Assembly: GCA_963749875.1 (NCBI GenBank)
Contig: CAVVOX010000002.1
Span: 1,178,001-1,242,000 of the forward strand
Direction of reading: 5' to 3'
Source: JAHQVI01 sp963749875
GTDB lineage: Bacteria > Pseudomonadota > Alphaproteobacteria > Rhizobiales > Rhodomicrobiaceae
DNA: 64,000 bases
The translations under genes and the position numbers were made by a program. The notes under the pieces were generated by a model. The model was not told where the DNA came from and made no database searches. It worked only from the letters and a program-made list of their open reading frames with translations. This document shows positions 44,778-52,827 of this stretch, piece by piece; position 1 is the first letter of the stretch, and each line of letters starts with the position of its first letter.

Positions 44778-45829
44778 GGCTCTGTCCGCGCTGAGTATGG
44801 GGATTGACGGCAGCTCAAGTTCCTGATTTGTTCCCATTAAGGGAGACCGATCATGGAGCACCGAAAATTCAAACAGCGGCTAGCGGAACTTATCGCGGAA
44901 CTCACGCCCGCGCAGGGCCGCAAGCTGATCGATACTCTTCGCGAGCGGAGCGCTGGAAATGAAACGCAAAAGCTCATCGATGGCCAGTTTCAGACCGATC
45001 TGAAATGCCCGCATTGCAAGGGGCGTCGCATCCATCGCCATGGTATGGCGCGGGGTCTGTGGCGTTACAAATGCCTGGCCTGCGCCAGGACGTTCAACGC
45101 TCTGACCGGCACGCCGCTGGCCCGGCTTCGAAAGCGGGACCGCTGGCTGAAATTCGCCGAAGCGCTCAACGGCTCGGAGACCGTCCGCGCCGCGGCGGTG
45201 CGGACCGGGATCGACAAGAGCACGTCCTTCCGCTGGAGGCATCGTTTTTTGAAGGCGCAGAAAGACCTTAAGGACCAGCGGCTGACCGGCATCGTCGAGG
45301 TCGACGAATGTTTCGTTCTGCAAAGCCGGAAAGGTGAGCGGCGCTTGCCGCGCAAGGCGAGGAAGCGCGGCGGCAAGGCTGAAAAGCCAGGCTTGTCCAG
45401 CGAACAAACGCCGATCCTGATCGCCCGCGACCGCTACGGCCATCATCTGGATGCGGTGTTGCACAATCGCTCGGAGGACGCCGTCAACGCGGTTTTGAAG
45501 GGAGCAGTTTCGAACACTGACGTGCTGCTGTGCATGGACGGCGATCCGGCGCTGATCGCTTTCGCCAAGGCAGAAGCGATCGAATACGAGCTGATCCTCG
45601 CCAGCCACGGCGAGCACGTGCATGAAAAGGTGCTGCACATCCAGACCGTCAATAGCTATATCAGCCGCTTCAAGAAATGGCTCAACCGCTTCAACGGCGT
45701 GGCGACGAAATATCTGCCCAACTATCTCGGCTGGCGGCGAATGCTGGAAAAATCCGCTGCTTCCCTTGCGCCCGAGCACTGCTTGGCCGCCGCCATTGGA
45801 TGAAACACATACTCAACGCGGACAGAGCC
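44778..45829 (+). mobile_element. IS1595-family insertion sequence
   Basis: A 1052-bp complete element. Ends are inverted repeats: GGCTCTGTCCGCGCTGAGTA on the left and, read inward on the right, GGCTCTGTCCGCGTTGAGTA. Both flanks carry the direct repeat ATGTTGCA (44770-44777 and 45830-45837), an 8-bp target duplication as in this family. It contains one transposase gene and sits in the signal-peptide codons of an astacin gene. The intact duplication implies a fairly recent insertion. Confidence 0.93.
44853..45803 (+). CDS. IS1595 family transposase
   Basis: A 316-residue transposase. After an N-terminal helical part it has a zinc ribbon (CPHCKGRRIHRHG at about residue 51, then YKCLACARTF) typical of the family, a helix-turn-helix (VRAAAVRTGIDKSTSFRWRH), and the ISXO2-like catalytic domain. 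Acidic candidates are Asp in GIVEVDECFV, Asp in LLCMDGDPA and the later segment VHEKVLHIQTVNSYISRFKKW. A purine-rich AAGGGAGA precedes the ATG. The frame is intact, so the element may be active. Confidence 0.93.
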   Translation: MEHRKFKQRLAELIAELTPAQGRKLIDTLRERSAGNETQKLIDGQFQTDLKCPHCKGRRIHRHGMARGLWRYKCLACARTFNALTGTPLARLRKRDRWLKFAEALNGSETVRAAAVRTGIDKSTSFRWRHRFLKAQKDLKDQRLTGIVEVDECFVLQSRKGERRLPRKARKRGGKAEKPGLSSEQTPILIARDRYGHHLDAVLHNRSEDAVNAVLKGAVSNTDVLLCMDGDPALIAFAKAEAIEYELILASHGEHVHEKVLHIQTVNSYISRFKKWLNRFNGVATKYLPNYLGWRRMLEKSAASLAPEHCLAAAIG

Positions 45830-46013
45830 ATGTTGCAAGAGACACTAGGCTTAGCGTGAGGAAACGCATGAACAACCTCATCTTGGAAATACATAAGGTA
45901 AATAATATCCTAATAAAATTTAGCGATTTAAACATTTTTGTAAAGTGAAAATCTAGATGTTGGACGAAATCCTTGACATTAAAGTTAACAAAAATACATA
46001 CTTAAACAAACTA

Positions 46014-46867
46014 GGCTGCGTTGACAAAAGGGATTCCCAAATCAGTTGAGTTTTGATTCAAGGATGTCTTTTAGGGGAGGCATCTTTGGGATATCCGAGT
46101 GACGTCAGCGATGCAGCGTGGGAAATCATTGCCCCGCTCCTTCCATCAGAACGTGGCCGGTGGGCGCGACCAGCACAGGATAATCGCAGATATTTCAATG
46201 GCATGATGTGGATCATGCGCACGGGCGCACCGTGGCGATACCTGCCGCCAGACTATGGCAAATGGAATTCCGTCTACGTCCGTTTCAGGCGCTGGGCGGA
46301 GATGGGTGTGTGGGATGCGATCCTCGAAACGCTTGTCGAACTGGGGCTCACCGACGACTGGGCTCACATGATGGACAGCACCACCGTTCGCGCTCATGCT
46401 CAGGCAGCGGGCGGAAAAGGGGGACTCATTCAAATGCTCTTGGTCGAAGCCGCGGCGGCTTTTCGACAAAGATCCACGCCCGGTCAGACGGTAAAGGACG
46501 CCCTCTTGGCTTTGTCCTCACAGGCGGCGAAACCTCGGACTATCGCGGCGTAGACGACCTGTTGAAATTGCCGGTCAACAAACCGAAAATCATGTTGGCG
46601 GACAAAGGGTTTGACAGCGACGACGTTCGATCTGCCCTGCTCATGAAAGGCATTGGACCAGTCATTCCGCCGAAAACAAATCGCAAAGATCCGCCTGCCT
46701 GCGACTTCAAAGCCTACAAGGATCGCAATCGGATCGAGCGCATGTTTGGTAAACTGAAACAGTTCCGGCGCATCGCCACGCGCTATGACAAAACGAAACT
46801 GTCTTACGCTGGATTCCTCGCGCTCGCTGCCGCCCATATCTGGCTACCCGCTTTTGTCAACGCAGCC
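46014..46867 (+). mobile_element. IS5-family insertion sequence (IS427-like group), first
   Basis: An 854-bp element with ends GGCTGCGTTGACAAAAGGG and, read inward on the right, GGCTGCGTTGACAAAAGCGG. Flanks both show TA (46012-46013 and 46868-46869), fitting a 2-bp target duplication. The transposase stop codon TAA lies just outside, in the target sequence. It lies 145 bp from the start of the broken protease gene. Confidence 0.88.
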
Positions 46868-46870
46868 TAA
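46086..46870 (+). CDS. IS5 family transposase, two frames joined by -1 frameshift
   Basis: The first frame (from TTG 46086, which has GGGGAGG 5 bases upstream; the frame is open from 46053) encodes the N-terminal domain with MRTGAPWRYLPPDYGKWN and DSTTVRAHAQAAGGKGG, and ends at 46553. The catalytic half continues in the -1 frame as RGGFSTKIHARSDGKGRP, then LADKGFDSDDVR and FGKLKQFRRIATRYDK, to 46870. The switch coincides with AAAAGGGGG at 46415-46423, a slippery A-AAA-GGG context, as used by this IS group to make a fusion transposase. With the shift the product has about 261 residues. The last codon is followed by a stop made by flanking DNA. Confidence 0.85.
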
Positions 46871-46993
46871 CATGTTAGCGTAACTAAGACAGCCTATCGC
46901 TTTATTTTGTACAAAAGAACTGGCTGTCCTTCGATTGGCGTTATGCCCACCTTTGGGCCTTTGTACATGGCCAGAGAGGCTTAATTGCCACTA

Positions 46994-47836
46994 GAGTCCG
47001 TGGACAATTATCTCAGTGCGATCACGATAGCGGCAAGGTTGATCGTGGCTTTGTAGCTCAGGTCTGTTTTGTCGTATCGCGTATTCACGGATCGAAAGTC
47101 TTTGATTTTGCTAAAGTAATTCTCGATGAGATGACGCCACCGATATTTGACCCGATCGTGCGGGATCGGCTGTTTTCGATCCGCTTTTGATGGAATGACG
47201 GCCTCCGCTTCGCGCCTCTCCAGCTCGTCTCGTATAGCGTTATTGTCGAAGGCTTTGTCGCCGAGCAGAGCCTCAAATGTCAGTCCCCCGATAAGGTCCG
47301 AGGCACCGATGCTGTCATGGCGCTGCCCTGGCCACAAGGAAAAGCGCACGAGATTGCCCAAGGCATCGACCAGCGCCAAAATCTTCGTTGTCAGGCCGCC
47401 TTTTGAGCGGCCGATGGCCTGATCGAGAGTCCCCCTTTTGCGCCGCTTGCCTTCTGATGCACGCTAACGATCGTTCCGTCGATGAGGATATATTCGAAAT
47501 CGGGCTCTCCGGACAAGGCATTGAAAATGCGATCGAAAACACCGGCCATCGCCCAACGGCGAAACCGCCGGAAGATGCTGTTCCAAGCCCCAAAGCCAGA
47601 TGGCAAATCCCGCCAGGGTGCGCCGGTGCGAACGCGCCACAGCACGGCTTCGAGAAACAGCCGGTTATCCCGAGCCGTCACACCGCAATCGCTCGCCTTG
47701 CCCGGCAAGAGCGGAGCGATAACACTCCATTGAGAATCCGACAGCACGAAGCGTTCCCAGCGCATGCAAACCTCCCAAAAGGAAGTTTGAATCACTGTTC
47801 GAGGAAAATGTGAATCCCTTGATTGTCCACGGGCCC
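46994..47836 (-). mobile_element. IS5-family insertion sequence (IS427-like group), second
   Basis: An 843-bp element with imperfect inverted ends GAGTCCGTGGACAAT on the left and GGGCCCGTGGACAAT read inward from the right; TA flanks both ends. It is in the opposite direction to the first IS5-family copy and differs from it clearly in sequence. About 125 bp of AT-rich DNA without a gene separates the two elements. Confidence 0.85.
47008..47765 (-). CDS. IS5 family transposase, two frames joined by -1 frameshift
   Basis: The ATG at 47765 follows GGGAGG and gives MRWERFVLSDSQWSVIAPLL. The first frame holds WRVRTGAPWRDLPSGFGAWN and LIDGTIVSVHQKASGAKGG, and ends at 47391. The second half is in the -1 frame: LIGGLTFEALLGDKAFDNN and RWRHLIENYFSKIKDFR with the catalytic Glu-containing segment, to the stop at 47008. 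The join is at a AAAAGGGGG run (plus strand about 47427-47435), the same slippery sequence as the other IS5-family gene, so both probably rely on programmed frameshifting. The joined product has about 252 residues. Confidence 0.85.
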
Positions 47837-47962
47837 TAATCCCGCCCCAAAAAAATTTTGAACCGATCCGCGCCTCGCAGCGACAGATGACGTAAGCGGA
47901 GGGATGGCGCATCACCTGATCTCCGCGGCTTCGAAATCGTCAGTCATAAAAAGACGAGGGAT

Positions 47963-48277
47963 ATGATGTCGCTCAATCTCCTTCCCAAAGCGGCCGCGAC
48001 CGCACTGGCGCTCTGTCTCGTCGCCCCCATGACCGCCAATGTGGCGCAGGCCAAGGTCTGCAAATCCTATTCCGTCAAAAAAAGCGGCGGCAAAAAGCTG
48101 ACCAATATCAGCGCTCGTCTCAGCGCCCGCTGGGCCTGGCACAAAAACGTCAAAAGCAATCAGGGCTTCGTCTGGTCCACTTACGCTCTGGCCAAGAGCA
48201 AGGGCTATGACTGCCACCGCGTCGGCATCAAGTGGCGCTGCACAGCCTATGGCGATCCCTGCCGTCTCGGAAAATGA
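47963..48277 (+). CDS. Small basic exported protein with four cysteines
   Basis: A 104-residue protein that I do not recognise. It starts at ATG 47963 (a second ATG follows at once) after a GAGGGA ribosome site. A signal peptide is clear (LLPKAAATALALCLVAPMTA, cleavage after AQA). The mature 74 residues are Lys-rich and Trp-containing with four Cys (KVCKSYS, YDCHRVG, KWRCTAY, DPCRLG), suggesting two disulfides in the periplasm. It lies directly beyond the IS cluster and 83 bases before a second small exported protein, with which it is probably cotranscribed. Confidence 0.72.
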   Translation: MMSLNLLPKAAATALALCLVAPMTANVAQAKVCKSYSVKKSGGKKLTNISARLSARWAWHKNVKSNQGFVWSTYALAKSKGYDCHRVGIKWRCTAYGDPCRLGK

Positions 48278-48360
48278 CCGATCCGTACCCGGCTTTCCAG
48301 ACCACCGGGGAGCCGAGACACCGCAAACCCATGGAAACCTTCAGACATCGGAGAATGACA

Positions 48361-48711
48361 ATGATCTCACTGAAAAGCGCAACCGCCAGCATGATCGCTC
48401 TTGCAATGCTGACCTCCGTCAGTGCCGCCGCCCCGGCGAAACTCGCCCTCGCCAAAGCGCCGCAAGTCGGCATCGGCCTGAAGACCAATAAGGCCAGCCC
48501 GTCGCTGCTGAAATCGCAAATTCGCCGGCAGGCGCTGAAGCAGGGCGTGAAGCTGAGCGCCCGCGAAGTCAACGCCGCGGTCCACCACGCAACCAATCAA
48601 CTCAAGTCGAACGGACGCGACCCGCTGAAGGGGATCATCCATCTGAAGTTCAAGCGTTTCACGATCTGCATTTCCTGGGGCAAGGACAAGGGCTACTGCG
48701 AAAACCTTTGA
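48361..48711 (+). CDS. Small exported protein, unknown function
   Basis: A 116-residue protein without a recognised family. The ATG at 48361 is 8 bases after GGAG and is preferred over ATG 48355. The signal peptide spans about residues 1-23 (SATASMIALAMLTSVSAAA). The mature part has a helical, basic middle (SQIRRQALKQGVKLSAREVN) and ends with KRFTICISWGKDKGYCENL, where two Cys could pair. It shares with the preceding gene the features of a small basic secreted protein with C-terminal Cys, but not sequence similarity that I can see. A strong terminator follows 20 bases after its stop. Confidence 0.7.
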   Translation: MISLKSATASMIALAMLTSVSAAAPAKLALAKAPQVGIGLKTNKASPSLLKSQIRRQALKQGVKLSAREVNAAVHHATNQLKSNGRDPLKGIIHLKFKRFTICISWGKDKGYCENL

Positions 48712-48731
48712 ACCGACCCGAGTGGCAGACG

Positions 48732-48769
48732 GCCCGCCAGGCGATCCCCCCGTCCCTGGCGGGCTTTTT
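48732..48769 (+). terminator. Intrinsic terminator
   Basis: GCCCGCCAGG and CCTGGCGGGC form a perfect 10-base stem around a 13-base loop, followed by TTTTT. It closes the two-gene small-protein unit and faces the convergent fbiC gene. Confidence 0.88.
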
Positions 48770-48804
48770 GCGCGCTCGCCAGGGGGAAACCGGCACCGGT
48801 CCGG

Positions 48805-51186
48805 TCAAGCGCAGTCCGGCATGAGCCGGGCGTCTTCCGTCAGCGGCCGGTAGAGCGTGGTCCGCTGGCGGGGCATACGGCCGGCGTTGCGGATGAGCGC
48901 TTCCATCTCTCCGGCAGAGAATTCCTGGCCGAAAGCCGCACCGGCCGCGCGCGTGATGGACTCATTCATCAAGACGCCGCCGAGATCGTTCGCACCGGCA
49001 TCGAGGCAGGCCGCGGCGCCCTGCGGTCCCATCTTCACCCATGACGTCTGAATGTTCGGGATCAGGGGGCCGAGGACGATGCGCGCCACCGCGTGCATGA
49101 GCACGGCCTCGCGGAAAGTCGGGCTGGGGCGGGCCGCGCCTTTGAGAAAGATGGGCGCCTCCATCCCGACAAAGGGTAGGGGAACAAATTCGGTGAAGCC
49201 GCCGGTTTCCGCCTGCAGCGCGCGAAGGCGCAGGAGATGGCGGGCCCAGTGGCGCGGATGGTCGATATGGCCGAACATGATGGTCGCCGTCGAGGGCAGC
49301 CCGACCCGGTGGGCGGCGCGCATGACGTCGAGCCATTGCTGCGTGTCAATCTTGTCCGGACAAAGAGTTGCGCGCACCTCGTCATCGAGGATTTCCGCCG
49401 CCGTGCCCGGAAGGCTGCCCAGGCCCTCGTCCTTCAGCATGGCGAGAAAGCCGGCGAGTGGCAGGCCGAGCGAGCGGGCGCCATGCCAGATTTCCAGCGG
49501 CGAAAAGGCGTGGACGTGAATCCTCGGCACGGCGCGTTTTACCGCGCGCAAAATGCCGAGATAGCTGTGCCCGCTGTAATTCGGTGCGATGCCGCCTTGC
49601 AGGCAGACTTCCGTCGCCCCGCGCGCCGCGGCTTCGCGCGTGCGCTCGGCGATCTCGTCAAGCGGCAGATCGTAAGGGGCATCGCGCAGGCCCGCGCTCA
49701 GCCGGCCTTTCGAGAAGGCACAGAACCGGCAGCCATAGGTGCAGATATTGGTGTAGTTGATATTGCGGTTGACGACGAAGCTGACCGCATCGCCGTTCCT
49801 CTTCCGGCGGAGCCGGTCAGCATAGGCGCAGATCGCGTGGTAGTCTTCGCCGCGCGCCGCGAACAGCGCGACAATCTCCTCCTCGGTGAGCGTTTGGCCG
49901 CAATCGGCTTTCTCAAGCGCCCCATGGACCGGACCGCCATCATGCAATGCGCGGCGCGGCCGCCGCGGCAAGAGCGTGCGCGGCGGGCGGTGTTCAGCGC
50001 TTCCGCTCATCCAGGCATCCTGCCGTGCGAGGCCGAATAAATCCTGGAGCGCGAGGACATGGGGGACGACCCGGTCGTCGATCCACGAAGGCGAGCTCGT
50101 CATATAACGGGGATAGATCGCGAGGCGCTCCGTCAAGCTTCGCCCGGAGGCTTCGCAGGCGGCGGCGAGCGCGTCGATCTGCGGCCATGGCGCTTCGGGA
50201 TTGACGTGGTCGATCGTCACCGGCGAAATGCCGCCCCAATCGTTGATCCCGGCGCGTATCAGCGGCTCGACCTCTCCGGCCCGCAAATTCGGCGGCGCCT
50301 GCACGCTGATTTCCGGCGGCAGCAGAATGCGCGCTATCGCGATCGTCCAGATATGGTCATCGAGCCCCGGCTCGGGCGCGCCGGCCATCCTGGTGCCCGG
50401 CTTGGCGCGGAAATTCTGGATGATCACTTCCTGGATATGGTCGAACTCGGCATGAAGCGCGCCGATCGCGAGCAGGGCCTCGATCCGCTCGGCGCGGCTC
50501 TCGCCGATGCCGATCAGCAGTCCCGTGGTCATGGGGATACGCGCCCACCCCGCCGCGCGCAGGGTCTCCAGCCGCACATCCGGCGCCTTGTCCGGCGAGC
50601 CGTAATGCGGCCGGCCCTTTTCGCAGAGCCTCTCCGACAGGGTTTCGAGCATGAGCCCCTGGGAAACCGAGACCCGGCGCAGCCGCGCCGCCTGTGCCGC
50701 ACCCATGACGCCCGCATTGAGATGCGGCAACAGGCCGGTCTTCTGAAGCACCGCTTCGGCGCAGCGCTCCAGATAGTCGAAGGTCGTCTCGCAGCCGAGT
50801 GCGGCGAGCGCCCGCCGCGCGGCCGCATAGCGCAGCTCCGGCTTGTCGCCCAGCGTGAACAGCGCCTCCTTGCAGCCGGCCTTGCGCCCCGCCTCGGCGA
50901 GGCCGAGCACCTCATCCAGCGACATGTAAGCCGGCCCGCTGCGCCTCGGCGGTTGGGCAAAAGTGCAATAGTGGCAGACGTCCCGGCACAGTTTCGTCAG
51001 CGGGATGAAGACCTTCTTGGAGAAGGTCATCGCGCGCCCATATTCGCCGATGCAGATCTCCTCGGCGAGACCGGTGAGATGCCGCGTCTCGCCAAAGGCG
51101 GCGAGCGCGCCGATTTCATCGGACGAAAGCTCGGCTGAGGGCTGCCGGGCCAATGTCTCGAGGCGGCGCAGGCTCACCTCTGGCAT
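48805..51186 (-). CDS. fbiC: 7,8-didemethyl-8-hydroxy-5-deazariboflavin (FO) synthase, fused CofG/CofH
   Basis: A 793-residue bifunctional radical-SAM enzyme that makes FO, the chromophore of coenzyme F420, from tyrosine and the flavin precursor 5-amino-6-ribitylamino-uracil. The N-terminal CofG half has the cluster motif CRDVCHYC (Cys67, Cys71, Cys74) preceded by SKKVFIPLTKL. The CofH half has NYTNICTYGCRFCAFSKG near residue 485 and TIMFGHIDHPRHWARHL. The fused form is characteristic of Actinobacteria and of those Proteobacteria that have F420; archaea and cyanobacteria use separate proteins. It is the last gene of the cluster and overlaps cofC by 13 bases. Confidence 0.95.
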   Translation of the reverse strand: MPEVSLRRLETLARQPSAELSSDEIGALAAFGETRHLTGLAEEICIGEYGRAMTFSKKVFIPLTKLCRDVCHYCTFAQPPRRSGPAYMSLDEVLGLAEAGRKAGCKEALFTLGDKPELRYAAARRALAALGCETTFDYLERCAEAVLQKTGLLPHLNAGVMGAAQAARLRRVSVSQGLMLETLSERLCEKGRPHYGSPDKAPDVRLETLRAAGWARIPMTTGLLIGIGESRAERIEALLAIGALHAEFDHIQEVIIQNFRAKPGTRMAGAPEPGLDDHIWTIAIARILLPPEISVQAPPNLRAGEVEPLIRAGINDWGGISPVTIDHVNPEAPWPQIDALAAACEASGRSLTERLAIYPRYMTSSPSWIDDRVVPHVLALQDLFGLARQDAWMSGSAEHRPPRTLLPRRPRRALHDGGPVHGALEKADCGQTLTEEEIVALFAARGEDYHAICAYADRLRRKRNGDAVSFVVNRNINYTNICTYGCRFCAFSKGRLSAGLRDAPYDLPLDEIAERTREAAARGATEVCLQGGIAPNYSGHSYLGILRAVKRAVPRIHVHAFSPLEIWHGARSLGLPLAGFLAMLKDEGLGSLPGTAAEILDDEVRATLCPDKIDTQQWLDVMRAAHRVGLPSTATIMFGHIDHPRHWARHLLRLRALQAETGGFTEFVPLPFVGMEAPIFLKGAARPSPTFREAVLMHAVARIVLGPLIPNIQTSWVKMGPQGAAACLDAGANDLGGVLMNESITRAAGAAFGQEFSAGEMEALIRNAGRMPRQRTTLYRPLTEDARLMPDCA

Positions 51187-51836
51187 CGCATATCCCCGTG
51201 CGAGGCGACCGCTTGCGCGGCAGGCACGCCGAACACCGAATCCCGGTAGCTGTCCGACAGAAGCGCAAGATCATCCGGCTCATCAATGTCGGCCGCGATG
51301 CCGACCAGACACAGCGCCTTTGGCCTGAGCCGCAACTCCGATAGCTGCGCAATATGATTCCAGAAGCTTGCCTCGCCATATTGCGGGGTGAAGCGGGCGG
51401 CGGATGGGATCAGGAGCGCATTGGTGCCGTCGCCCTTGTGACACGGCGCGATCACGCTGCGCCGACCATCCGCGGATACGTCCACGATGCGGGCGAGCTC
51501 GGACTGGTCGAGAAACGGAATATCGGCGGGCAGGACGAGCACCTGGCGGTGGCCCCTAGAACGCGCCGCTTCAAGGCCCACATCGACCGCGCTGTTCAGC
51601 CCGGCACTGGCTGGCTCCTGTATCACCGCCGCGCCCGAGCCTTGCGCAATCGCTGCGATCCTGCGATCCGCAGTGACGATAAAAACGCCGCGGATCGCCC
51701 CACAGAGGGTGCATTTCCGCAGAACCTTCCTCAGCATCGCGGTGACGAGCGCGCGCCGGTCATCGGCGTCGAGCACGCCCGCGAGGCGGGACTTCGAGCG
51801 ATCAAGAGATTTCACCGGAATGAGTGCAAGCACCAT
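51174..51836 (-). CDS. cofC: 2-phospho-L-lactate guanylyltransferase-type enzyme (CofC/FbiD)
   Basis: A 220-residue nucleotidyltransferase that activates a three-carbon phosphoacid (2-phospholactate, phosphoenolpyruvate or 3-phosphoglycerate, depending on lineage) with GTP for F420 assembly. It begins MVLALIPVKSLDRSKSRLAG, the family's first strand and glycine/Lys nucleotide loop, and contains QVLVLPADIPFLDQSELARI with the metal-binding Asp, and CHKGDGTNALLI. It starts 3 bases after the cofD stop. Which substrate it uses, and hence which F420 variant is made, cannot be told from sequence. Confidence 0.92.
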   Translation of the reverse strand: MVLALIPVKSLDRSKSRLAGVLDADDRRALVTAMLRKVLRKCTLCGAIRGVFIVTADRRIAAIAQGSGAAVIQEPASAGLNSAVDVGLEAARSRGHRQVLVLPADIPFLDQSELARIVDVSADGRRSVIAPCHKGDGTNALLIPSAARFTPQYGEASFWNHIAQLSELRLRPKALCLVGIAADIDEPDDLALLSDSYRDSVFGVPAAQAVASHGDMRCQR

Positions 51837-51839
51837 GTG

Positions 51840-52814
51840 TCAAACTCCCACCTGCCGGACCTCGCGGGACGCTGCGAGCGCCTGGCAGAATGCGATTGCC
51901 GACCCTGCCAGCGCGACTTTGCTGTCGAGATCGGTCATTAAGGTCCGCTCGATGCGGACCGGTAGGGGGATGCGTGCGGCCGCCTCTTCGTCCACCTCGT
52001 CCAGAACGAAGCCGTCGAGCAGCGCTCCGTAATGCTTGGCGACCGCCCTGGGCGAAACCTCGACACCCAGCTCCTTCATGAGTTTTGCCGTCGGTCCCTT
52101 GACCGCCTGGCCGCCGATCAAAGGCGTGACGGCGATGACAGGGGCGGCGCATCCCGTCAGCGCATCGCGCAGCGCCGGCAGGCTCAGAATCGGATCGACG
52201 CTCAGATAGGGATTGGAGGGGCAGATGATGACGCCGCCGAGATCGGGCGCGGCGAGGGCATCGCGTGCGGCCTTCAAGGGCCTTGCCGTTTCGGCCCCTT
52301 CGTAGCGGATCGCCGAGACGCTCGGTTCACATTTGCGCGCGACGAAATAGTCCTGAAACGCCAGCTCGCCTTCGGCGGTCTGCAAACGCGTGCGCACCGG
52401 ACCATCGCTCATCGGCAGGATCGAAGGCGCAATCCCCAGCCGCCGCCGTATTCGCTTGCAGAAATCGGAGAGCGTGCCGCCGCCGGCGAGCCAGCGCGTC
52501 CGCTCCACATGCATGGCGAGATCCTTGTCGCCGAGCTGGAACCAGTCGGGGCCGCCGAGCTGCTTGAGGGCGTCCATGAAAGACCAGCTTTCCTCCGCGC
52601 GCCCCCAGCCCGTTTCTGGATTGGCGATGCCGGCGAGCGTATAGACCACCGTGTCGATGTCGGGCGAAATGGCGAGCCCCAGATGCTCGAAATCGTCGCC
52701 CGTATTGACGATGATCGAGAGGCGCGAGCCGAGGCATTCAGCGAGACCCAGCGCAAGCTTTGCGCCGCCGATCCCTCCGCAAAGGGCTACATATTTCGTG
52801 CCGTCCACGCTCAA
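51840..52814 (-). CDS. cofD: 2-phospho-L-lactate transferase (CofD)
   Basis: A 324-residue enzyme that transfers the phospho-acid moiety onto FO to give F420-0 (or its dehydro form). It begins with KYVALCGGIGGAKLALGLAE, the glycine-rich GGxGGAK signature, then IIVNTGDDFEHLGLAISPDI with the NTGDD motif, and VIICPSNPYLSVDPILSLP. The length is usual. It lies downstream of a dispersed repeat that separates it from cofE by 112 bases, and is followed at 3 bases by cofC. Confidence 0.95.
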   Translation of the reverse strand: MSVDGTKYVALCGGIGGAKLALGLAECLGSRLSIIVNTGDDFEHLGLAISPDIDTVVYTLAGIANPETGWGRAEESWSFMDALKQLGGPDWFQLGDKDLAMHVERTRWLAGGGTLSDFCKRIRRRLGIAPSILPMSDGPVRTRLQTAEGELAFQDYFVARKCEPSVSAIRYEGAETARPLKAARDALAAPDLGGVIICPSNPYLSVDPILSLPALRDALTGCAAPVIAVTPLIGGQAVKGPTAKLMKELGVEVSPRAVAKHYGALLDGFVLDEVDEEAAARIPLPVRIERTLMTDLDSKVALAGSAIAFCQALAASREVRQVGV

Positions 52815-52827
52815 CTGGGCACTCCTC

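Larger units (their letters stand above)
43574..45869 (-). pseudogene. Astacin-type (M12A) secreted metalloprotease gene, disrupted by IS1595-family insertion
   Basis: The 3' part (43574-44777) encodes a zinc protease with HEFGHALGLNHEQLNP (HExxHxxGxxHE) and a Met-turn DPDSIMLYP, the astacin pattern. An IS at 44778-45829 interrupts it. Removing the IS and one copy of the 8-bp duplication joins the frame exactly to 45838-45869, restoring MRFLTLSLVSLATFLLN then PIVLYAQDS, a complete signal peptide beginning at ATG 45869 (minus strand), with GAGG upstream. The original protein would have 411 residues: signal peptide, protease domain (about 45-260), and a basic C-terminal region with several Cys. 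Codon use is more AT-rich than its neighbours, suggesting acquired DNA. After insertion only an unexported N-terminally altered form could be made. Confidence 0.87.

Noticed and set aside
45838..46013. A new small gene between the IS1595-family element and the first IS5-family element
   Set aside because: The sequence is AT-rich and contains the original start region of the interrupted protease plus upstream DNA; no independent coding frame.
50059..51138. A 359-codon plus-strand frame opposite fbiC
   Set aside because: fbiC has both radical-SAM cysteine motifs; this frame is Arg/Asp-rich shadow sequence.
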